Positions 36,131 to 43,659 of a stretch of DNA of 59,836 nt are shown here, piece after piece. Both the position numbers and the translations under genes were made by a program. The stretch is from Planctomycetota bacterium. Lineage in GTDB: Bacteria; Planctomycetota; Phycisphaerae; UBA1845. The notes below the pieces were generated by a model. The model worked only from the letters and a program-made list of their open reading frames with translations, was not told the DNA's origin and did not search any database. How positions within the stretch are numbered: the stretch's first letter is position 1; every line of letters starts with the position of its first letter. The stretch covers positions 1 through 59,836 of the forward strand of contig JAUWWQ010000024.1 of the NCBI GenBank assembly GCA_030616775.1, read 5' to 3'.

Positions 36131-38707
36131 ATGGCATTGGCAAGAGATTTGAGCCAGGCGCAATTGGCCTTTCAGGTCGAGGGTGGGGAGGTTGACCAGT
36201 TCCTGGTGACCCGGTACCGGGGCACGGAGGGGCTGTGTCAACTATACCGCTTTGAGATCGAACTGGTCTCGTCCGAGCAGAGCGTTGCGTTCGGCGACAT
36301 TGTCGGTAAGGCGGCCGTATTGAGCATCAATACCGATTGGAGCCAGCGCTGGTTCCACGGGGTCGTGAGCCGGTTTGAGGCGACTGGGGAGACTGCCGAC
36401 CAGGCCTACTTTCGGGCGGAACTGGTGCCGACCCTGTGGTTGCTGACCCACCGCTACCACTCGCGGATCTTTCAACAGAAGTCGACCAAAGACATTATCA
36501 CACAGGTGCTGACCGACGCAGGGATTCCCTCGGACCGCTTTGATCTCGGTAAGCTCACGCGAGAGTATCCACCACGCGAATATTGTGTCCAGTACCGTGA
36601 GACGGACTACAACTTCATCTGCCGCCTGATGGAAGAGGAGGGGATTCGCTGGTATTTCGAGCAGACGCAAGACACACACAAACTCATTCTGGCCGACTCC
36701 GGTGAGTACGCGCCGGTCGAGGGCGAGCCGGCGCTGCCCTACCACCCACCTACGGCCATGAATGTCAGGGAGGAGCACGTCTTCCGATTTCGATTAGGGC
36801 AATGCGTCCGCCCTGGTGCAGTCGTGCTCAACGACTTCAACTTCAAGAGCCCGCAGGTAAACCTCGAGTCGAAAAGCGACTGCGGACGGAATCCCGGGCT
36901 GGAATTCAGTGACTACCCCGGTGAATACATCGAGCAGGGTGTGGGCGGGCAGATCGCGGAGTTGCGGGCCCAGGAGTTTGAATCAGCTCGAATCCTGGGT
37001 GTGGGGCAGAGCAACAGTCCGAGGCTCGCGCCGGGCCACACGTTCGATCTCATCGAGCACGTGTCTGACACCATAAATGGCTCATACCTTCTCACTTCGG
37101 TGAGCCATCAGGGTAAGAGCGCCACGGGGCGGACCACCACCGGGCCCGACGGGCGGACCAGCATCCTGGACGCGCGCATTCACCAGTCGCTGTTGCAGGC
37201 CCAGAGGCACGAAGACGAGACCATCAAGCAGTTGGCCGAGGCCCTTCTTCAGATCACCACGCGCTTAAGAGCCGGTGATCCATCGGCACATCGTGCTTTG
37301 ACGCAGTGGTTGTATCATGCCGGCCAGGTCTCAAAAGACTTGCCGAGCACCGGTACGGCTTCCGGCCTCAACCCACTTGAAGCGCTGTCGATTCCGAATC
37401 TGATCGACGACGCCGTGCGGTCGACACTGGTGGACTATGACGCCCCGGTGTATGAGTGCCGCTTCGAGTGTATTCCGGCGGATGTGACCTACCGACCGCC
37501 GCGCGTCACACCGTGGCCGGTAATGCGCGGCACGCAGACGGCGCGCGTGGTCGGACCGGAAGGTGAGGAGATCTACACGGACGAATATGGCCGCGTGAAG
37601 GTTCACTTCGAATGGGACCGCGAAGGTGAGTTTGGGGAGTCCGATTCCTGCTGGATTCGCGTAATTCAAGGTATGGCCGGCGGGCAGTACGGGATGATGT
37701 TCCTGCCACGCATCGGGCAGGAGGTGATCGTCGACTTCCTGGAAGGCGATCCGGACAAGCCCATCATCACCGGTCGGGTCTACAATGCCGACCACATGCC
37801 GCCCTACACCCTGCCCGACGAGAAGACCAAGAGCGTCATCAAAACCCGCGCCAGCAAGGGCGGCGGTGGGTCCAACGAAATCCGTTTCGAGGACCTGAAA
37901 GACAAAGAGCAGATGCTGCTGTATGCGCAAAAGGACTTGCACATTCGGGCTCAGAGCTGCCGGGTGGAGACCATCGGGGGTGACCGACACCTGAGCGTGG
38001 GCAACGATCGAATCGAGAAGGTCAAGAAGAACTATCACCTGAAGATCGAGGAGGAGAACTACAACACCGAGATTGGCGGCGATCAATCCCTGGCCGTCAA
38101 GGGGAAGGTCTCGGTCAAAGTCGACGGCACGCATTCCACGAACGTCGGCGGCGACGTAGTGGAGAAGTTTGCTGCCAACCACAAACACGAGGTTGCCCAG
38201 ACGTACGCCACCAAGGCGTTGAGCATCAAACTCGAAGCTTCCACGGGAATCGAACTCAAGTGCGGCGGAAGCAGTCTCGTTCTGACGCCCAGCGCGGTCT
38301 TCATCGTCGGCGGTCCATTGGTGAACATCAACAGCGGGTCCGGACCGCCGGTCAGCCCAGTCACCGCGAAGGCGACGGCACCCGAAGCCGTCGCCAAGGT
38401 CGCCGAGGCCGACACCGTTGAGCACGGCAAGGACATCCGCTACGGCGGCGGGGCGCCGGTCAAGGAAGCCGAGCCCGTCAAGGAGGTTCCGGTCGAACCG
38501 GTCGAGACCACCTGGATCGAGATCGAGATGGTCGACGAGGCCGACATGCCCGTCGCCGGCGAGAGCTACGAAATCAAACAGGGCGACAAGGTGATCCGCA
38601 CTGGCACGCTTGACGCCAACGGCTTCGCCCACATTGACGGGGTCGAGCCCGGCACCTGCGACATCTGCTTCCCGAACCTCGACATGGCGGCCTGGGAGCG
38701 AATATGA
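36131..38707 (+). CDS. vgrG: T6SS spike protein VgrG with C-terminal extension
   Basis: 858 residues. The gp27-like hub begins with FLVTRYRGTEGLCQLYRFE and includes YCVQYRETDYNFICRLMEEE and WYFEQ. The gp5 OB domain (about 463-556) has EEIYTDEYGRVKVHFEWDR and SCWIRVIQGMAGGQYGMMFL. A beta-helical spike follows. Two oddities: an 88-residue helical insert (about 353-440) in the hub before CIPADVTYRPPRVTPWP, and a C-terminal extension (about 790-858) forming a small beta domain (IEIEMVDEADMPVAGESYEI, DGVEPGTCDICFPN). Such extensions dock cargo. The AAGGAG site and the close spacing to the LysM gene suggest one transcript of spike and cargo genes. Confidence 0.94.
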   Translation: MALARDLSQAQLAFQVEGGEVDQFLVTRYRGTEGLCQLYRFEIELVSSEQSVAFGDIVGKAAVLSINTDWSQRWFHGVVSRFEATGETADQAYFRAELVPTLWLLTHRYHSRIFQQKSTKDIITQVLTDAGIPSDRFDLGKLTREYPPREYCVQYRETDYNFICRLMEEEGIRWYFEQTQDTHKLILADSGEYAPVEGEPALPYHPPTAMNVREEHVFRFRLGQCVRPGAVVLNDFNFKSPQVNLESKSDCGRNPGLEFSDYPGEYIEQGVGGQIAELRAQEFESARILGVGQSNSPRLAPGHTFDLIEHVSDTINGSYLLTSVSHQGKSATGRTTTGPDGRTSILDARIHQSLLQAQRHEDETIKQLAEALLQITTRLRAGDPSAHRALTQWLYHAGQVSKDLPSTGTASGLNPLEALSIPNLIDDAVRSTLVDYDAPVYECRFECIPADVTYRPPRVTPWPVMRGTQTARVVGPEGEEIYTDEYGRVKVHFEWDREGEFGESDSCWIRVIQGMAGGQYGMMFLPRIGQEVIVDFLEGDPDKPIITGRVYNADHMPPYTLPDEKTKSVIKTRASKGGGGSNEIRFEDLKDKEQMLLYAQKDLHIRAQSCRVETIGGDRHLSVGNDRIEKVKKNYHLKIEEENYNTEIGGDQSLAVKGKVSVKVDGTHSTNVGGDVVEKFAANHKHEVAQTYATKALSIKLEASTGIELKCGGSSLVLTPSAVFIVGGPLVNINSGSGPPVSPVTAKATAPEAVAKVAEADTVEHGKDIRYGGGAPVKEAEPVKEVPVEPVETTWIEIEMVDEADMPVAGESYEIKQGDKVIRTGTLDANGFAHIDGVEPGTCDICFPNLDMAAWERI

Positions 38708-38779
38708 TGGGCAAAACAACGGAGCCCCCGGTGAGGTCGGTCACAATGTCTTCAGTGCCCGAGGATGGGAGCAACGGCC

Positions 38780-39730
38780 ATGCCTAACGTTCCGGGAACA
38801 CCGAACATCCCCGGCGGCGGGGAACGCCAGAAACGAGCCGCCAAGCTGAAAGCCGAGATGGAGCGCCGCACGGCCGAGGTGGCCAAGCCGCAGGAGTCGC
38901 AACCGGAAGAGCCTTCGCAGGAAACGCAGGTCGAGGAGCAGCAGGACACGAGTACCGGCCCGGTCGGCGACGGCGACTACGTCGTCAAGGAGGGCGATTG
39001 CACTTCCTCGATTGCCAAGAACACCGGGCATTTTTGGGAGACCGTCTGGAATGACCCGGCCAATTCACGGTTGAAGGAACTGCGCAAGGACCCCAACGTC
39101 CTGCTCCCCGGCGATCGGCTCACCGTCCCCGAACTCAGACCCAAGGAGGAGCCCGGCGCCACCGAGCAGCGCCACCGCTTCCGCCGCAAAGGCGAGCCAT
39201 CGTTGCTGCGCTTGCGGATCCTCGAGCCGCCGTGGGAAGAGGACGAAGACGAGGACTGGGACGAGGATGAGTCGGTCGAGGACACCGAAGGCGGGACGAG
39301 TGACCAGCGCGAGGTTGCGGCGACCGCCGGCAATGAAGAGCAACCGCCGCAGGAAGACGTTCCGCGTGCCAAGGTCCCGTACACATTGATCATTGACGGG
39401 GAGTCGTTTGACGGCGTGACCGACGAGAACGGCGTGATCGAGCGCCCGATCCCCGGCAACGCCAAACGCGGACGGCTGATCCTGGAGCCGGGGACGCCGG
39501 ACGAGACGGAGATTCGCCTGCGGCTCGGGGCTCTCAGCCCGATGTCCGAATGGGTCGGTGTGAAAGAGCGCCTGGCGAATCTCGGTTTCGACTGCGGCGA
39601 GCGACGTGAGGAAATGACCGAGGAACTGGAGGGCGTGCTCACGGCGTTTCAGGAGAAGCACGCGCTGACGGCGACCGGCAAACTGGACTCCACCACGCAA
39701 AGCAAGATCCTCGAACTCCACGGGAGCTGA
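38780..39730 (+). CDS. LysM and peptidoglycan-binding-domain protein, T6SS cargo candidate
   Basis: 316 residues from ATG 38780, chosen over ATG 38765 for its GGGAG Shine-Dalgarno. LysM-like domain at about 67-118 (DYVVKEGDCTSSIAKNTGHF, LLPGDRLTVPEL). An acidic linker rich in Asp/Glu follows (about 150-185), then a small beta domain with YTLIIDGESFDGVTDENGVI (about 202-250), and a C-terminal peptidoglycan-binding_1 domain (about 255-316: VKERLANLGFDCG, FQEKHALTATGKLDSTTQ). No signal peptide and no catalytic motif, so wall targeting rather than hydrolysis is likely. LysM proteins of this shape occur next to vgrG in other T6SS loci. Its stop touches the metzincin gene (TGAATG), so the two are translationally coupled. 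Confidence 0.8.
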   Translation: MPNVPGTPNIPGGGERQKRAAKLKAEMERRTAEVAKPQESQPEEPSQETQVEEQQDTSTGPVGDGDYVVKEGDCTSSIAKNTGHFWETVWNDPANSRLKELRKDPNVLLPGDRLTVPELRPKEEPGATEQRHRFRRKGEPSLLRLRILEPPWEEDEDEDWDEDESVEDTEGGTSDQREVAATAGNEEQPPQEDVPRAKVPYTLIIDGESFDGVTDENGVIERPIPGNAKRGRLILEPGTPDETEIRLRLGALSPMSEWVGVKERLANLGFDCGERREEMTEELEGVLTAFQEKHALTATGKLDSTTQSKILELHGS

Positions 39731-41551
39731 ATGACGATGGCCAAGGTCAAAGTGACTTTTAACCGCGTGTACTTCAAGGACCCGAAATGCAAGGCCTACA
39801 GCTTCAGGGCGAGAGTTTACGTATCGACCCGTCATGATGGGATACAGGACGTTACTCTGCAATCTGTTGCCCAGGACATTACAGATCTCAACAACATGAG
39901 TGTTGTAGAGCTCAGCCAACTACCGTGGTCGCCTGAATTTGATAACCTAACAGGCGACATCACGATCAAGATACAGTTTACGCCCACCGGGTGCGCTACA
40001 GCTGCATACAATCCACTGGCAATATATCTGGTGGCACTTCCGACATGCGACACGCCGTGGGAGCGCGCGCGCCCCGACTGGCATTTCATAAGCGAAACGA
40101 CCGAATACATCCTCGACTGGAGCGTGACAGTAGAGGGGGGCGCCGCGGATGCTCAACTGCCCGATCACGTCGACGCCTCACGCCTGCACGCCCGCCACCA
40201 AGGTCGGAGCACGATCTCCGGCACGGGCACACACCCCATTGTGGAGTTCGATCCCATCGTCCCCGTCCCGGAAATCGGGTCGTGGAAGGGACCGATGATG
40301 CACGGCTGGAAGCGCAGGGTGCGCTCGAAGCTCACGTCGAACGTCTGGAATTCGGACTTGAAGTACCCAATCAGGGTGGACGACATGAGCCCCCTCAACG
40401 TGTTCCCCAACCCGGGCGCCATTCCGCTCCTTGCAGCGGCGGACCAGAACATGCACAAGTGCGCCCGCATCCAGTTCACCAGATATGCTCCGTTGTCGAT
40501 GCGCTTTGGGGACGACGACCAGCGCCTTCAGTGGGACTATGTGTCCCTCGACGGACAGGGCGTAGTCCAATTCTTCGGGGACGATAACAAAGACAGGGGC
40601 CTGAAGGTTAAGGTCTACGGCACGCATGAGGGTGAGGTTGAGCTGCGCGTCCGTTACTGTCCTGGGGATGGAGGGCAGGAACGGTACGTCGGGTGGTACC
40701 GCGCACTGGTGAAGCGAATCCGCAAGATCCCTTACCGCGTCAACATCCTCGATGGCCCGAACCGCTCCGATAAACCACGCTGCGATGCCGACGATATCCT
40801 GGCGCATATCAAGATCGCAAACACGTTCCTCCGGCAGATGGCGGTGGAATTGACAGCTGACGCGGACCAAGACGACAGAATCACCGTTGAGCAACGAAAG
40901 GCCCTGGGAGGACCCTCCGCGCGTCCACTTCGCCCAGGGATTTTTCGTGTCAAAGATCTGCCGCGCGGGTATACGTGCAACGTCGACGCCCTAGGCGATA
41001 AGCCGCCCTGCATGTTTCTCAACTACCGGATGAACGTTTTGAACATCGTGTACGTCAAAAGCATCAATCCTTGTCTTGGGTGGAAGGAGTGGGTTCCCGG
41101 GCAAGCCGTGTCTTGGAAGCAAAACGGCGCCGGTGATTTCGTCTACGACGCGCCACCCGGCGCGAGCCTGGCCTGGGGCCTGGCGTACGGCCGCCCGTAT
41201 GGAGCCAAGCCCGAAGTCCAGAGGATGAACCTCGCCGGGGGGAACGTCCTTGCCGCCCACCCAGACTGCTTCGCGCTCTTCCTCTCCGACAAGATGGGCA
41301 ATCCGAGGAAACGCGGCGGGATGGGCGCACTGGGAAAAGGCGGGCGTTATCGGTACGGAGCTACCCTGGCTCACGAGGTGGGCCACATTCTGAACCTCGA
41401 GCACCGCCGAGACCTAGGCGACGGAGAGAAAGACGGGTTACAGTACCCGCGCCTGGAAAACGTCATGTACTATAAGGCGTGGTCCATGTGCCAGGACTTC
41501 GACATCATCCAAACGAAGGCCGTTCACCAGAGTCCGCTGGTGCAGGACTGA
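39731..41551 (+). CDS. Large protein with C-terminal metzincin protease motif, candidate T6SS effector
   Basis: 606 residues starting right after the LysM gene stop. No signal peptide. The C-terminus holds a zinc-protease motif HEVGHILNLEH (about 548-558), which fits HExxHxxGxxH-type metzincins except that Leu/Asn replace the usual Gly region, followed about 20 residues later by a Met-turn candidate (ENVMYY, Met about 579). The N-terminal about 500 residues are beta-rich with no family I recognise (for example TGDITIKIQFTPTGCATAAY). Its location between a VgrG/LysM pair and a PAAR protein makes it a cargo effector candidate, cutting either envelope or target-cell proteins. Codon use is less C-ending than in the flanking genes, hinting at separate acquisition. 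Confidence 0.7.
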   Translation: MTMAKVKVTFNRVYFKDPKCKAYSFRARVYVSTRHDGIQDVTLQSVAQDITDLNNMSVVELSQLPWSPEFDNLTGDITIKIQFTPTGCATAAYNPLAIYLVALPTCDTPWERARPDWHFISETTEYILDWSVTVEGGAADAQLPDHVDASRLHARHQGRSTISGTGTHPIVEFDPIVPVPEIGSWKGPMMHGWKRRVRSKLTSNVWNSDLKYPIRVDDMSPLNVFPNPGAIPLLAAADQNMHKCARIQFTRYAPLSMRFGDDDQRLQWDYVSLDGQGVVQFFGDDNKDRGLKVKVYGTHEGEVELRVRYCPGDGGQERYVGWYRALVKRIRKIPYRVNILDGPNRSDKPRCDADDILAHIKIANTFLRQMAVELTADADQDDRITVEQRKALGGPSARPLRPGIFRVKDLPRGYTCNVDALGDKPPCMFLNYRMNVLNIVYVKSINPCLGWKEWVPGQAVSWKQNGAGDFVYDAPPGASLAWGLAYGRPYGAKPEVQRMNLAGGNVLAAHPDCFALFLSDKMGNPRKRGGMGALGKGGRYRYGATLAHEVGHILNLEHRRDLGDGEKDGLQYPRLENVMYYKAWSMCQDFDIIQTKAVHQSPLVQD

Positions 41552-41573
41552 CACAGCAATCTGAGGCAAGAGT

Positions 41574-42416
41574 ATGCCGGACGATCCACTGAGAATCCTC
41601 GAACGCTCGCGCGAGGCAGACCAACTGGTCACAGCCGGGCTCGCGCTGGCGCGGAGAGGCGATGCTTCCGACCATGCGCAACTCCTCAAGGGAATGCAGT
41701 CGGCGCGGTTCTACGAGCGCCTCGACTCGAACGACGCGTACGACGACTATCCCGAGACGCCGCTCACGATCGCGATGATCCTGGACGCGCTGCAGGAAAA
41801 CCCCGCTTCCGCCGCCGCGACGACCCTGGTCGCGCTGACGCAACAGCCGGCGTTTCTGAAAGAGCCGGTTCGCATCGAGCTGCTGATCGACTCGACCGCC
41901 CACATCAAGCCTCCGCCGCCGGACCTCGTCGCCTTCTGGGACAAGTACTTCCAGCCCGACGACGGGTTTACGCCGCTCACGCGGGTGACGCTGCTGGAAA
42001 ACGGGACCGCGGAGGCGATGGAGCTTCTGGAGCGGAAACTGGCTGATCCGGCACACCGTGAGGCGGATCGCGTCCATTGGATGCGCGCAGAAATCCTGGA
42101 GCATCGCAACGATGTGGAGCTTCTCAAATCGTGTCACCACATGTTGGGCGGTCGCGGTCGCGGCAAGGGCGGCGGCGCCGAGCTTCCCGACGATCTGAAG
42201 CCGAAGCTCGTCGAGGCGCTGTTCGACCACCGCCCGGACGAATGGTACCACCCTGAGGGAAAGGCGATCCCCCCGCCACGCGAGGAGGCGAGCAAAGACG
42301 CGCGCGACCTGTTGCGCGAGATCGGCGAGTACGCGCTGAAGAAGGTCGAGCTGAGCGATGAGTTGAAAGAACGGGTGGAGACCGTGCTGGAGGAGATTTC
42401 CCAGGGCAAACCCTAA
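41574..42416 (+). CDS. Unknown helical protein, candidate immunity or adaptor protein
   Basis: 280 residues, soluble, no signal peptide. It is mostly helical, with repeat-like helix pairs (LTIAMILDALQENPASAAAT, LVALTQQPAFLKEPVRIELL, GTAEAMELLERKLADPA) that recall HEAT- or TPR-like folds. A Gly-rich loop (GGRGRGKGGGAELP) interrupts it at about 190. I recognise no family. It begins 22 bp after the metzincin gene, the usual place for a cognate immunity protein, or it may be an adaptor for loading the effector on VgrG. Neither is supported by sequence similarity. Confidence 0.6.
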   Translation: MPDDPLRILERSREADQLVTAGLALARRGDASDHAQLLKGMQSARFYERLDSNDAYDDYPETPLTIAMILDALQENPASAAATTLVALTQQPAFLKEPVRIELLIDSTAHIKPPPPDLVAFWDKYFQPDDGFTPLTRVTLLENGTAEAMELLERKLADPAHREADRVHWMRAEILEHRNDVELLKSCHHMLGGRGRGKGGGAELPDDLKPKLVEALFDHRPDEWYHPEGKAIPPPREEASKDARDLLREIGEYALKKVELSDELKERVETVLEEISQGKP

Positions 42417-42486
42417 CGGAGTGACCGGTCCCACCCCACGCGGGACCAGGTGATGCCTTGAGTAACCTGTTGAGAGAGCTTCGATT

Positions 42487-43134
42487 ATGCCACCGATCGC
42501 ACGCACCACCGACGCGACGAGTCACGGGCTGCCGCTGAGCCCCGGGCCCGGGAGCCCTACCGTGCTGATCGGGAATATGCCGGCCTGGCGCGCCCTGCCG
42601 GCGTCGGTCGGCGGGGCGGTGGACGCCATCTCGAACGCGATGGATTCGTTCATGAAGAAGCCGCCGATGACCCCGGCCAACGCCGCGGCCGACATCGCCA
42701 AGATCTCGCAAAGCCTGACGGAGGGCGGAGCCAACGCAGCCGCGGAGGGCGCGCCGCAGGCGGCCGGGGCTGCCGCCGGTCAGGTCGCCACGTTGAACGC
42801 AACAAACGTGACGCTGACGATCACGTGGACGACGGCGTCCGCCGTCCCGGGTGCCCTGCCCGCTGCGAACCAGGCATACACCGAGGGGATCAAGGCAGCG
42901 GCCGCCGCCGCCGCGAGCGCGGTCATGTCCGCGATGGCCGGCCTGGCGGACATGCACGTCTGCCCGATCCCATGCCCGATTCCCCCGCACGGCCCCGGTT
43001 TCGTCACCAAGGGCAGTGGTTCCGTCCTGATCGACAATCTGCCGGCCGCCCGGCAGGGCGACAAGGTCATGGAGGCCTGCGGCGGCGCCGACCCCATCGC
43101 TATGGGCTGTCCGACGGTGATGATCGGCGATTAG
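42487..43134 (+). CDS. PAAR-repeat spike-tip protein
   Basis: 215 residues. The C-terminal about 60 residues are a PAAR domain (MHVCPIPCPIPPHGPGFV, VLIDNLPAARQGDKV, DPIAMGCPTVMIGD). The first about 40 residues show a second, partial PAAR-like segment (SPGPGSPTVLIGNMPAWR), separated by an Ala-rich helical middle (about 48-160). PAAR proteins cap the VgrG trimer and can carry effectors; this one has no obvious toxin domain, so it likely acts with separate cargo. It follows the unknown 280-residue gene by 70 bp. Confidence 0.88.
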   Translation: MPPIARTTDATSHGLPLSPGPGSPTVLIGNMPAWRALPASVGGAVDAISNAMDSFMKKPPMTPANAAADIAKISQSLTEGGANAAAEGAPQAAGAAAGQVATLNATNVTLTITWTTASAVPGALPAANQAYTEGIKAAAAAAASAVMSAMAGLADMHVCPIPCPIPPHGPGFVTKGSGSVLIDNLPAARQGDKVMEACGGADPIAMGCPTVMIGD

Positions 43135-43216
43135 CGCCGCCCATGCGGTGGAGAGCATTGGGAAACGACGGATAATATCTGGTGGAGTTGACGAGGAGCG
43201 CGATAGGAGAGGCAAA

Positions 43217-43510
43217 ATGAATTCGATCGTTGAGGAGAAAGTGAAGGGCTATCTGCGGAATCGGTTGAAATACGATCCGTATGCCTGCGGGGCGATTCTG
43301 TTCAACATGCGCAAGGCGGCCCGTGTGGCCGGGTATGAGCTGAACGATTACTTCGGACGGGCGGGGCTGTCGGCCGGGCCGGAGGCCCGCGTGGCCTCGG
43401 GGATCGTCAATCGAGCCCTCGGTGGCGGCGGCGGAAGTGTGGTCAGCGACCACATTATGAAGCAGACGCTCGACCGTTGGATTCGCACAAGCCCCGGAAT
43501 GGGTATGTAG
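43217..43510 (+). CDS. Small unknown protein of the T6SS island
   Basis: 97 residues from ATG 43217, picked because of the AGGAGAGG Shine-Dalgarno; the frame is open further upstream (to 43148). Basic, helical, with VEEKVKGYLRNRLKYDPYAC and a Gly-rich stretch (RALGGGGGSVV). No signal peptide or known domain seen. It lies between the PAAR gene and the TssBC fusion. It may be an accessory to either; function unknown. Confidence 0.55.
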   Translation: MNSIVEEKVKGYLRNRLKYDPYACGAILFNMRKAARVAGYELNDYFGRAGLSAGPEARVASGIVNRALGGGGGSVVSDHIMKQTLDRWIRTSPGMGM

Positions 43511-43659
43511 ATCGCGAGTTCCAAAGTCCAGGCGTTTCCGACTTACGAGCGCGCTTGACCGAAGGCCGGTTCACGGGCACTCGGGGCACGAGGCCCAAGC
43601 AAGACCGCGACCGTTTTCGCAGTTGACAGAGTGATGACATCGTCTAGAGGGAGAATTCG

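Noticed and set aside
34739-38719. Long minus-strand frames (500 and 462 codons) opposite clpV and vgrG
   Set aside because: Antisense to well-conserved genes; compositional artefacts.
43623-43628. TTGACA upstream of the TssBC gene as a promoter
   Set aside because: Only 37 bases before the start codon, which leaves no room for a -10 box and transcription start; no matching -10 is present.
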